From Obelidium mucronatum (taxonomy: Eukaryota > Chytridiomycota > Chytridiomycetes > Chytridiales > Chytriomycetaceae): a stretch of DNA of 53,726 nucleotides. Position numbers and translations under genes: made by a program. Within the stretch, counting starts at the first letter, position 1. Each line of letters begins with the position of its first letter. Below the pieces are notes generated by a model. It was not told the origin of the DNA, did no database searches, and saw only the letters and a program-made list of their open reading frames with translations. The DNA lies in assembly GCA_025765595.1 (NCBI GenBank), contig JAIVFH010000190.1, positions 1 to 53,726 of the forward strand, given 5' to 3'. Shown piece after piece: positions 11,120 to 20,103 of the stretch.

Positions 11120-11261
11120 TGTTGGAGGCACATGAAACTCATGTTGCAAGCTCCATGTTTGGGAATTAAGTTTAAGAGTTCTCTCCAAAATCTCTCTAGT
11201 GTCCACAACGATCAGCTCACCTGTCTACAGAACCAGCACTGCTTCCAGTCCCTCTACAACA
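11120..11261 (+). repeat. copia-A 3' LTR (142 bp)
   Basis: Starts TGTTGGAGGC and ends CTACAACA, with a TGTTG/CAACA terminal inverted repeat. Nearly identical to both copia-B LTRs, with a few substitutions (for example ttgggaattaag versus ttggaaataaag). It is preceded by about 360 bp of copia 3' non-coding sequence homologous to 17800-18200. Confidence 0.85.
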
Positions 11262-11277
11262 CAGGAAGCCATGAATG

Positions 11278-11419
11278 TGTTGGAGGCACATGAAACTCAT
11301 GTTGCAAGCTCCATGTTTGGAAATAAAGTTTAAGAATTCTCTCCAAAATCTCTCTAGTGCCCACAACGATCAGCTCACCTGTCTACAGAACCAGCACCGC
11401 TTCCAGTCCCTCTACAACA
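11278..11419 (+). repeat. copia-B 5' LTR
   Basis: 142 bp, TGTTG...CAACA. Preceded by GAATG (target duplication) and followed at once by the PBS-like GATTAAGAGTC. Confidence 0.9.
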
Positions 11420-11432
11420 GATTAAGAGTCTT
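11420..11432 (+). promoter_or_regulatory. copia-B primer-binding site, complementary to a tRNA anticodon arm
   Basis: GATTAAGAGTCTT begins at the first base after the LTR. Its complement AAGACTCTTAATC matches the anticodon loop CTCTTAA (anticodon CUU) of tRNA-Lys with flanking stem bases, not a tRNA 3' end. Priming by a 5' half-tRNA cut in the anticodon arm is known for Drosophila copia and Ty5 (initiator Met tRNA); use of tRNA-Lys here is inference. Confidence 0.55.
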
Positions 11433-11694
11433 ATTACTCAACATCTGTTAAATTTTCCTGTACCAATTAGTCAGGGAACCCTTAAAAGCCGAAGTACGTT
11501 CAAGCATTCACTGTTACACAAGCACCTCAGCCGCTACTACCAAAGCCGCTACAGCTTCTAACTCTACTGCAAACAGCTAAATCTACTTATTAAAACCAGT
11601 TTATTCTGCTACAACAACTACAACTTTCTACTACTTGAAACTCAACCAACCCCCAACTACTACGCCTCAAAATTTTTTCTGACTTCAACAAAAA

Positions 11695-13173
11695 ATGACA
11701 ACAAACAACAACTTGAAAACAACTTTTACACTTGATCATGATAACATCAGCGACTTCCACCAGTGGGTTGATGACATTGAAGGTGTTGCAGCCCAACACA
11801 ACGTTCTCCACACCATTCGTCTCGATCCAGAATCCCATGATGATAATGTCAACAACTACTTGGTCCCTTATGGTCCAAATGGTGCTATTACTGATGATCC
11901 ACAGTTACTTGAACTTGCAGTCTGGGATAACCACGAAGACCCGAATGATCCATGGGTTCTTCAGCTGACCAATGTTCCAAATACTTGTCCAGGATCGTAT
12001 GCAAACAACAAGATGATGCAACGTATCATCAAGTGGAACATTTCCGCTGCCCTATTGAATATTTGTCAGCAAAACACCAAATGTGCACGTACCTGGATTC
12101 GAAACCTCCAGACATACTACAATGCACAGACCAGGACCGATACGAAGGAAACCATCAAAGAGTGGATTACACTTCAACATCTGTCACATGAGTCAATTAG
12201 TGAATACTACAATCGATTCTCCAACATTCTTACCAAGATGCGTGCTGATCCAACCAATGCCGCATTCCGTCCATTTGTCAATCTCCCTGAAGTTATTAAT
12301 CATGTCATTGACGCACTCTACAAACAATCTTTTGGTCATCAAATTCAAAGAATCAAAAGCCTTGAAATTACAAACCTCAGTGATCTCTTGAAAGAACTCC
12401 TGGAGACTGAGAAGATGATCGGCTTCAAACCAAAGAAGACCGCAAATGACTTTGCCTTGCTCCTTGGAAGTGGACAACCCAACAGAAGCAACAATTTCAA
12501 CTCCAATGGGACTGGGCGAGGAGGATTCCGTGGACGTGGTAGAGGCCGTGGTCGCGGAAGCTACAACAACGCGAGCGGTCGTCCTGGACCTTATCCAGCT
12601 CAGAACACCCAATGGAATCGTGGAGGCGGGAACTCTAATAGGGGAGGATACGTTAATCAGGGAAGACAATTTCCTGTTAATAGTAACCAACCCACTCACC
12701 GCTTACACGCCTTAGAGTTTACAACTCAACAACCTCCAAGTCCTTGCAAAACTTGCGGAGGCAATCACTTCCACGTTCAATGCTTCAAGTCCCAAGACTA
12801 TGCATTCAACGCGCTACTTCCATTCCCTCAGGGGAAGCCGCTGCTGCCACCAAACAGGATCCGCAATGACATTGTCAAACACCCGCTGATCCAACAACTA
12901 CTTTCGAAGCCTCAAAACGCATTATTCAACGCTCCTTTCGATAACTACCAATGGCAGCAACCCGTTTACTATCAACAACAATCACTGATGGTTCCACAAC
13001 AACAACTTCCACCACCACCCGCTGCTCAACAACAACCTACAGTTACATTCCAGCAACAACCTACAGTTATCAATGATCAGCAAACCATAAATACTATAAA
13101 TACCCAGGCAAATAACTTAGCTTCTGGGTCTGGTACTATGGTCCCTGCGGGTTTTTACCGGGGCCAGCACTAA
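11695..13173 (+). CDS. gag: copia-B Gag polyprotein
   Basis: An intact 492-residue frame from ATG 11695 to TAA 13171-13173. The N-terminal ~230 residues form the capsid-like region of copia Gag. It is followed by an Arg/Gly-rich RNA-binding segment (RGG-type repeats around residues 275-310), a zinc-knuckle-like CKTCGGNHFHVQC (Cys/His spacing slightly off CX2CX4HX4C) and a Gln/Pro-rich tail. Its job is to form the virus-like particle and bind the element RNA. The stop codon separates Gag from protease. The next frame starts shortly after, so expression of the rest would need a frameshift, reinitiation or a subgenomic RNA; no slippery site is obvious. Confidence 0.85.
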   Translation: MTTNNNLKTTFTLDHDNISDFHQWVDDIEGVAAQHNVLHTIRLDPESHDDNVNNYLVPYGPNGAITDDPQLLELAVWDNHEDPNDPWVLQLTNVPNTCPGSYANNKMMQRIIKWNISAALLNICQQNTKCARTWIRNLQTYYNAQTRTDTKETIKEWITLQHLSHESISEYYNRFSNILTKMRADPTNAAFRPFVNLPEVINHVIDALYKQSFGHQIQRIKSLEITNLSDLLKELLETEKMIGFKPKKTANDFALLLGSGQPNRSNNFNSNGTGRGGFRGRGRGRGRGSYNNASGRPGPYPAQNTQWNRGGGNSNRGGYVNQGRQFPVNSNQPTHRLHALEFTTQQPPSPCKTCGGNHFHVQCFKSQDYAFNALLPFPQGKPLLPPNRIRNDIVKHPLIQQLLSKPQNALFNAPFDNYQWQQPVYYQQQSLMVPQQQLPPPPAAQQQPTVTFQQQPTVINDQQTINTINTQANNLASGSGTMVPAGFYRGQH

Positions 13174-13247
13174 GTTGGCCGAAAGATGGACTTGAAGTTG
13201 ACGCGCCACCTACAACTCAAGTCATCAGTACATCAGCGTCACAACAA

Positions 13248-13937
13248 ATGGAAGAAGAAGAAAATCAAATACCTTCAACTACTACTGCTACCACTAAGAA
13301 GAAGCGACGGAAACTCAAAGCCGTTCCTGATTCTATCATCCATCAAAACATTCAACCGCAACTCCGCAAAGCCGAACGTACCCTACAATGGAAACACTCA
13401 GCAAAACCAACAAATACAACAACATCAAAAACCAAATTCAGCTTACCTTCGAGGATTGATCCAGCTCCCGAAGATATCCTGGATTCAAACAACTATAATC
13501 AACTCTATGACGAAATCAAAAGGGCGTTCCGCACCGGGGGGGCCTGTGATGAGAACATGGTCTTGTCACAGCCAGACGCAGTCCCCCCTGCGAATGATAA
13601 GTCATTAGAAGAATTCATTACATTATACAACAACACTGAAACACTTACCAGTATCAAGGAAACACCAAAACTCTTGTACCAGTTTCAGCCAACAAACACC
13701 AAGTTTGTCTTCGTCATCGATGGAGGTTGTCGAAAGACTTGCTTGAAGACCACGGATTATTTTGTCTCTTTTACTCCGTGTAGCCGAACCTCTGGTACCG
13801 CTGACGAAGATGGAACTCCACTTCAGATCACTGGAACTGGAGATGCAGTCATAATTCTAGAAAATGGATACGCGTTACTAATCAAAGACGCGTGCCTTCA
13901 CTCCAAAGATTGTAACTCACCTAATTGGGACCAATGA
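13248..13937 (+). CDS. copia-B aspartic protease region
   Basis: Starts with a basic Ser/Thr/Lys-rich segment, then the retropepsin block FVFVIDGGCRKTC, followed by the usual copia layout (a DEDG block, ITGTGDAV, a later LIKDACLHS block in place of the common LxDVLYVP). The active-site triplet reads Asp-Gly-Gly rather than Asp-Ser/Thr-Gly. The catalytic Asp is present but the usual Ser/Thr is not, which may be a family trait or damage. The frame ends at TGA 13935-13937, before the integrase zinc module. Confidence 0.65.
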   Translation: MEEEENQIPSTTTATTKKKRRKLKAVPDSIIHQNIQPQLRKAERTLQWKHSAKPTNTTTSKTKFSLPSRIDPAPEDILDSNNYNQLYDEIKRAFRTGGACDENMVLSQPDAVPPANDKSLEEFITLYNNTETLTSIKETPKLLYQFQPTNTKFVFVIDGGCRKTCLKTTDYFVSFTPCSRTSGTADEDGTPLQITGTGDAVIILENGYALLIKDACLHSKDCNSPNWDQ

Positions 13938-15373
13938 TCTTGAAGACGCTGGACTTCACTTTCAATCTTCAAGAGGACTCCCGGGTTACATCTTCAAGTC
14001 CCATCCATCTTCAGACCTTGGGACCGCATCAACCACTATTCCAATGCATCAAACGCAATGGACTTCACTTTCTTCCAGTACGCAATCATCCCCATTCCAT
14101 CCAATCAGTCGCGTCAGTTCCATTCGCTACTTTCTGCCAAACTCCAGAATATGCGTCTAAGGGAATTAAGCAAAGGACAGTTAGAAAGAGCATCGCGTCA
14201 AATGTTAAATGACTTACTGGATTATGAACTTCGACACCGAATCTTTGGACATGCCAGTGACGCGAGACTCAGATACATGCAGCGTCATCATACTTCAAGC
14301 GACTTGCATCCAATTCAATTTCCGCCGAAGCCAATGCCAGTGCGATTCCTGCGAAAGTTGTAAAACAAATAAGCAACCATTTAAGTCAGATCCGAAAAAG
14401 CATTTACCTGGTGAACAACTTGGATTTGACGTCGTCGAAATCAAACCTCCACATCTTGGAAAATACCCATACGCGCTTGTGATGAACGATTATGGTTCGA
14501 AAGAGGTCTGACGTCGCGCTACTTGAACACAAAGATGAAGCTTTAGTTTGGGCTATCCGACTTCATCAAAAGACAATAACAAAATATCAACTTACCACAA
14601 AACGGATGCGAATGGATCCAGGAGAACTAGGAAGATCTCCAGCATTCATGAAATATTGCGAACTCAACAACATCTCATTCGAGCCAGGAATACCGGAACA
14701 GCACCAAATGGATGGAGGACCCGAAAGGACAATTCAAACCTTGAGCAAGATGGCCAGGACTTTCCTATATCAATGCAAAGCACCGTTAGAATATTGGGGA
14801 TACGCAGTTCGAACATGCATCAGAAATCAACAACTGTCTTACCTGTTATATCCCGCGATATTGATAGTCCCGAATACGCCAGCTCCGGAATTCGTCCTCG
14901 AACGTCCCACTTCCAGCCCTTTGGGTGTGCTGTCAAGTACCTTCCTGTATCAACACAAATCGTGAGCAAGATGGAACCAACACGGAAAGAAGGAATTTAC
15001 CTTGGATCCAAGACTCCATCCCAAGTTATTGTCCTCGACTTGGAAACTGCTCGCGTTCACTCTTGTTCGATTCAAAGATTGTATCTTCAAGCCCACTATA
15101 TATCCGTCGTGGCCGCAACCAACATTCGCTACCTCCACACAACTTGGTCTTGAATTTACCAGAGTCACCAATCAAGACAACGTCGCTGTGGATACAAATG
15201 TTAAAAACTACCTTGACATAATGGAAAAAGTCAAACACAAACCTCTTGATGCGGAGACACTCCAAGCTTTGCGCACCAACCGCAAGCAACCAAAGTTACA
15301 CCACACCGTCCTCAAGGCGAACGCCGCGAGACTTGAACTACAAAACACAAATCAACATTTAACAAAAACGTAA
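13938..15373 (+). pseudogene. copia-B integrase region, frame-interrupted
   Basis: Includes the pre-integrase HHCC zinc module (LRHRIFGHASD with two His, then CQCDSCESC with Cys pairs, about 14225-14360) and the integrase core: first Asp in LGFDVVE, second in RMDPGEL, Glu in GGPERTIQ (about 14720-14740). The reading moves through at least three frames (14058, 14209, 14492 and 15002 series), so it cannot be translated as one protein as given. It ends at TAA 15371-15373, exactly at the GTAAGA that starts the conserved spacer. Confidence 0.8.
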
Positions 15374-15766
15374 GATACAACACAATAACCCCAATCCTTC
15401 CTTACCATTCATCTTGTTTGGAACTTGCGGGGGACGCCTTGTAAGACTTAACGGGAACGGATTGAGGGGAAGCTACAATACACAAACAAAACTTAAATTA
15501 ATAAGGGCCAAGCCCTGATCCCGGGATCCCCAACACATAAACAATTACATACCTTGATCACCTCCATCAACGGTAGCCACAACAATTGGAAGTACTCTCG
15601 AAGAGAGGAAACTCTCCACATACAATATCACTACAAAAATCAAAACAACTTTTAACACACATCATTACAAAAACACATATACTCTTACCTCAATCGCTCG
15701 AATCAACGACGATACACTAATCACAATACGAATAACACTTAGTAAAACTACAAAACCACTCAAAAG
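15370..15766 (+). other. copia-B conserved non-coding spacer in pol, candidate intron
   Basis: About 400 bp without coding potential between integrase and RT, present in both copia copies. It begins with GTAAGA and ends with AG before TGCGATGAAG. Removing it joins the integrase frame (phase 2, ...ac) to the RT frame (t gcg atg aag cgt) without a frame change. Alternatively the RT part is a separate cistron starting at ATG 15771. Confidence 0.45.
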
Positions 15767-15770
15767 TGCG

Positions 15771-17597
15771 ATGAAGCGTACCTTAACAAGCCAAGGTCTT
15801 GGCACTTCGGTACGACCGCCGCCGCAGCCACCACCAACAGTACCAAAACCAGCAACGGCGCCGCGACGAATGTCTCAGAGACTCAGCAAATCACGGACAT
15901 TGCTTGCGACGACGCTGCTGTGCTCACCGACACTCGACGAAGAAGGAAACACATGTTTTTGGTGAAGAATGGTCATCAGCGACAATCGAAGACAAATTAC
16001 ACGACGTACCACTCACCTCGACGCCAATCTCGAAGACTCCTGAATCACCAAAGACACGGAACGCAGCCATGAAGAGCAAATTCCAAGAAGAATGGCTTGC
16101 AGCCGAAAAAGCCGAACTTGACGCGCTCGTGGACAACAAGACCTATAGACTTGTCAAAGCTCCTGACGGCATCAATATCGTTCGGCAGCAAATGGGTTTA
16201 CAAGGTCAAGTTGAACAGCGATGGATCTGTTGAACGATTTAAGGCGCGTTTAGTCGCTCAGGGATATACACAACAATTTGGATTGGACTATACGGAAACA
16301 CACTCACCGGTTATGCGCGCAGCAACTTTCAGATGGCTTTTATCGCTCACAGCAATCAACGGGTGGGATACCCGCATGTGCGACGTGAGCACCGCGTACT
16401 TGTATGGCGATATCGACGAACCCGTCTACATGAAGCAGCCTCCCGGATACGACGATGGAACCGGCAGGGTCTATGAACTCCTAAAAGGACTTTACTGGAT
16501 TAAAACAAGCGGGTCGTATATGGTATAAGAAGTTGACGACTCACCTCAAAGAAACAGGATACACTCAGTCGAAAGCAGACCCGTGCGTCTTCTTTAAGAC
16601 TGTGGATGGCAAGACGGTGTACTTGGCTATCTACGTCGACGACTTGTGTTTCTTTGGTGACCAAGCACTTATCGATGAGGGCGTGATTTCTCTTAGGAAG
16701 GAATTCAAAATGCGAGACTTAGGAAAAATTACCTACACAATCGGAATACAAGTTGAACACGTGCCCTCCGGAATCTTCATCCACCAATCAAAATACATCA
16801 AGGAAATCTTGGAGCGATTTACGGGGCATTTTTCGCATTATCCAATTTCCACTCCCTTGCCAAGCTCATTTTCACCAACTCCAGCATCAGACACCACCCC
16901 CCTCTTCAACAACCCATCCCTATACCTTGAAGCCATCGGATGCCTCAACTACGCAGCTATCAACACTCGCCCGGACATTTCTACAGCTATCTCCTTTCTA
17001 TCTATCTTCTCCAGCAAACCATCTCAGCAACACTGGGAAGACCTCATGCGTGTCTTCCGCTACATCCATGACACACAAGACCACGGTATCTTCTACTCCA
17101 AACAAGGCAATTCAAGTCCTATCGGCTACAGCGACGCCGCGTACAACATCCACCACGAAGCTAAGTCACAGCTTGGCTACATGGTTGTTCTCGCGGATGG
17201 CGTCATCAGCTGGAAATCAACCAAGACTCCAGTCACTCCACTCTCATCTACAGAAGCCGAATACATGTCCATCAGCGAATTAGGACGCGAACTACAGTCT
17301 TTTATTCAGCTATACGATACACTCAACATACCACTCGAAAAACCAATTCAAGTATTCGAAGATAACCAGTCTACTATTCATCAATGCAACAACGATGTAT
17401 TCTCACATCGATCGAAACACATCAATATTCGATACCACTATATTCGCGAACTGGTCAATTTAAAACAAGTCAAGGTCACTTGGATCAAGACCGCTGACCA
17501 GCCAGCCGATTTACTCACCAAGTGCCTTGGACGCGATCAATTCAAGAAACTTCGTGCCCGATTTGGCATGATGTCTCTTACCGCGATTACAATTTAA
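15771..17597 (+). pseudogene. copia-B reverse transcriptase and RNase H
   Basis: Begins with a Pro-rich segment and PRRMSQRLSK, the basic block usually found ahead of copia RT. The RT start (MKSKFQEEWLAAE, then LVKAPDG) follows, with an extra base near 16185 and another frame change near 16500. From 16533 one open frame of 354 residues runs to TAA 17595-17597. It holds YVDD (about 16635), LRKEFKMRDLGK, and copia RNase H with YSDAAY, SSTEAEYM, DNQSTI, and the closing HINIRYHYIRE and LLTKCLG blocks. RT copies element RNA; RNase H removes it. Only the two small frame breaks spoil the frame. Confidence 0.85.
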
Positions 17598-17791
17598 CAA
17601 TTCACGATTCAAGATTGACTTCCGCGATACGCATTGGGGCTAGTCGTGATTTGCCCCCAATAATGCTAAGTCAATTCTATTCAATTCAATTCGATTTCGA
17701 TTCTAGAACCTAGAAACTTCATATTTTAAACATACAACTCATATAGAACAATTCAACTATTTATTCAAGTTCAAAAGTACACAAGAAAACC

Positions 17792-17865
17792 AACCACTTA
17801 GCTCAATGGTCAGAGCGCAAGTCTGCTACCAAGACAACCCAGGTTCAAGACCTGCTCTGCGCACT
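17792..17865 (+). other. tRNA-derived unit with A and B boxes in the copia 3' non-coding region
   Basis: A box TAGCTCAATGG at 17799-17809 and B box GGTTCAAGACC at 17842-17852 both fit the Pol III consensus. A D-arm (GCTC...GAGC) and a 4-bp anticodon stem (GTCT/AGAC) can be drawn, but the loop lacks U33 and the acceptor stem does not pair. It is therefore a tRNA relic, not a tRNA gene. A weaker copy lies at 10755-10815 in copia-A. Confidence 0.55.
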
Positions 17866-18191
17866 TGTTCGATTATTACATATCCGCCTATGAAGGTTTC
17901 ACTTTATCCTTGCTTCGCCATTTTAATGGTTGAGCGAGGGACGAGTGTTTTAGTCAGTAAGAATCTGACACAGGGTGTAATAACGCAAGACCGCACAGAA
18001 AGACACAACTCTCAAGCGATTCACACGATCAAGGGGAAGGCACCATCACGTGACAATCACATGACTTTCGCCGAACCCGATTTAATCACCAAGCCTTAAT
18101 TAATCATTGGCAATTAATCAAGTTACATTCATGTCACATGATACAAGTCTGATCGTTGTTCAATTTATTCTTTATTCAATCATGTTCGCTT

Positions 18192-18200
18192 GAGGGGAAG
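18192..18200 (+). promoter_or_regulatory. copia-B polypurine tract
   Basis: GAGGGGAAG directly precedes the 3' LTR. The same sequence precedes the copia-A 3' LTR at 11111-11119. Confidence 0.7.
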
Positions 18201-18342
18201 TGTTGGAGGCACATGAAACTCATGTTGCAAGCTCCATGTTTGGAAATAAAGTTTAAGAATTCTCTCCAAAATCTCTCTAGTGCCCACAACGATCAGCTCA
18301 CCTGTCTACAGAACCAGCACCGCTTCCAGTCCCTCTACAACA
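18201..18342 (+). repeat. copia-B 3' LTR
   Basis: 142 bp, TGTTG...CAACA, followed by the GAATG target duplication at 18343-18347. Confidence 0.9.
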
Positions 18343-18348
18343 GAATGC

Positions 18349-19130
18349 TTAGGAAGAATGGGGAGAATTAAAAAAGCAATCAAAACACTAATGGAAGACA
18401 GAAAAGGAATCAAGAAAATACAACCTGGATGGACAACATCTAGCAGATACATGAATGCATACGTCAAGAACAAAGAATTTGAATACAAACCAAAAAAGCA
18501 CCAAGTACCAGGAAAGAAATCGAAAACTGATGAGAGCAGACAGGAAAACAAAAAGAAGGAAATGCACGCCGAGAAAAAGAAAATTGAAAAGAAACAACTG
18601 AAAAAGAAACTGGAAGAACTACAAGAATATGATGACAGAGCATTCAAAGAACTAAGAAAAGGGAAAACGACATTGGAAGAAATCAGCCATGACATAGCAA
18701 GGGAAAGACAAAGACTAGAAATACCTGAAGTAGATGTGGACATGGGACAGGTGTCCCTAGATATACCCAGGGGACGGCAACAAGAGTGGACCTATTGAGA
18801 GGGGATTCCACCAACACAAGAACCAAGCAAGCAGCAAGGGGACTGGAACCCCACAAGCAAGAGACATATGGCGGAAGGGAGGCCAGATTGGGGCTCTCTT
18901 TTTTCCCCACATGGGTTTTTGATAACGAGGCCCCCGATAAGTGTGGAATCTCAGGAGGAGCTGAGGGATGGGAGTGGAGAAAGCGGGGTTGTTGTAGATT
19001 AGGGGTACACAACATAGGTGGAAACTCAAGACAATTTGGAGGATGTGAGTGGGGAAGCAATAGAGGTAGTCGACTGGGGGTCTACAAGGGGGATTAGGTG
19101 GAAATCACTTGTAATCCGGGTATGAGGCCG
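18349..19130 (+). pseudogene. Degenerate ORF of unknown identity, the target of copia-B
   Basis: One frame encodes about 150 residues very rich in Lys and Glu with coiled-coil character (18349-18798, TGA). It continues in the same frame after that stop with sensible acidic sequence to about 19130, broken by TAG/TGA at 18796, 19004, 19013 and 19128. The frame is open back into the LTR, so the true start was lost when copia-B inserted. Possibly the gag-like ORF of another transposon; I do not recognise it. Confidence 0.4.
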
Positions 19131-19185
19131 GGCCTTACTAATCGAGCAATTGGGGGGAAAATAGTAGTTCGTGTTGAGTATTACG

Positions 19186-19265
19186 CATAAAAGATACAGT
19201 TTCCGTGATTCGAATCTGGGGCATAACGCTCTCAAAACCAGCGCCTTGACCGCTGCACCAAACAC
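19186..19265 (-). other. tRNA-like relic
   Basis: On the minus strand TGGTGCAGCGG fits an A box and GATTCGAATC a B box, with TTTT shortly downstream. Anticodon and T stems do not pair. Read as a tRNA-derived relic only. Confidence 0.3.
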
Positions 19266-19727
19266 ATCTTTCCTACATGAAACCAAAAGACTATAATACA
19301 TCGGCCTTGCGCTGCGCCTTAACCAGAGATGGGTTATGCTTTTGGACCTTGGCGGCATGTGGTTTTATCAGCTGCTCACATGTAGAAAGATGAAGACATT
19401 TTGTAAATGTAACCTTTATTATTGAGTATTAACGCTGTCAGACGGCGATAAATTTCCCCTTCACTAATTTCCCCCAATTGGAAATCGCCATGTCAAGTTG
19501 ATGCACCGCCTCAATGGGCAAATGGGATACGAGGTTTTCAACCTCAACAGGTCTCAATGGGACCATGTAAAAGACTAAAGCAACAGTAAAACGCTATAAA
19601 AGCGGAGTCTGTGGCAGGGAAAAAGACAACAACTTGTCTCCTGACAAACAATTAACCACATAAAGCTTACATTAGCTCGCCGCAAATCAACAGTTCGACA
19701 AGTGTTTATTACAAAATACAGTTCATA

Positions 19728-19728
<1 letters not shown>

Positions 19729-19771
<43 letters not shown>
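19729..19771 (+). repeat. Poly(A) tract, 43 bp
   Basis: 43 consecutive A. It could be the tail of a retroposed sequence ending here on the plus strand (bases about 19560-19728), but no target duplication is evident. Confidence 0.7.
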
Positions 19772-19773
<2 letters not shown>

Positions 19774-19933
19774 ATATCACAGAGAAGCGTAGAGAGCGTG
19801 GTTTGTATGGTTTGAACTCTCGGCGGAGGAAGAATCAAGCAAATCCAATTTTACAGAAAACAAATAATATTTCAAACCTGGCCAAAACCAACCAGAGAGA
19901 GAACAGGAACAACCAAACCACTGAAAATAAAAT

Positions 19934-19992
19934 GTCCCGTACAGGATTAGAACCTGCGCTCCCCGCCGCGTTAACCACTCCGCCAACGGGAC
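19934..19992 (-). other. 59-nt tRNA-like sequence with perfect acceptor and T arm but no anticodon arm
   Basis: The minus strand begins GTCCCGT and ends ACGGGAC (7-bp perfect acceptor). It has an A box TGGCGGAGTGG, a T arm GCAGG-TTCTAAT-CCTGT, and TTTT immediately after. Between D and T arms only about 10 nt remain, so the anticodon arm is missing. It resembles a class II (Leu/Ser-like) tRNA with a deletion. Confidence 0.5.
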
Positions 19993-20103
19993 CTACACCC
20001 TTTCACTGACAACGATTATCAGATTCTAGTTAGAAAAGTTTTGGGAAAATGGTCCGATGTTGCTAATTCAACAATATAGATTCTCAAACTTTATTCAATC
20101 AAG

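Larger units (their letters stand above)
1995..11261 (+). mobile_element. copia-A: older Ty1/copia retrotransposon, split by a 5.2-kb nested block
   Basis: Left part 2003-5554 (gag start, foreign block, integrase tail, RT-RNase H, 3' non-coding) ends in mid-homology with copia-B at the shared caagaaaaccaac. The right part resumes at about 10755 with the very next copia-B homologous sequence and runs to an LTR at 11120-11261. The two breakpoints fall at the same place in copia-B (about 17795-17800). The simplest reading is one element interrupted by 5555-10754. Its 5' LTR is not recognisable. Confidence 0.65.
11278..18342 (+). mobile_element. copia-B: nearly full-length Ty1/copia LTR retrotransposon
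   Basis: Bounded by two 142-bp LTRs (11278-11419 and 18201-18342) that look identical or almost so by eye. It is flanked by the direct repeat GAATG (11273-11277 and 18343-18347), a 5-bp target-site duplication. Order inside is PBS, gag, protease, integrase, ~400-bp spacer, RT, RNase H, 3' non-coding with a tRNA-like unit, purine tract. Integrase upstream of RT is the Ty1/copia order. It inserted 16 bp downstream of the copia-A 3' LTR. The near-identical LTRs suggest a recent insertion, yet the pol region has several frame breaks, so either it was copied from an already defective element or the assembly has indels. Confidence 0.9.
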
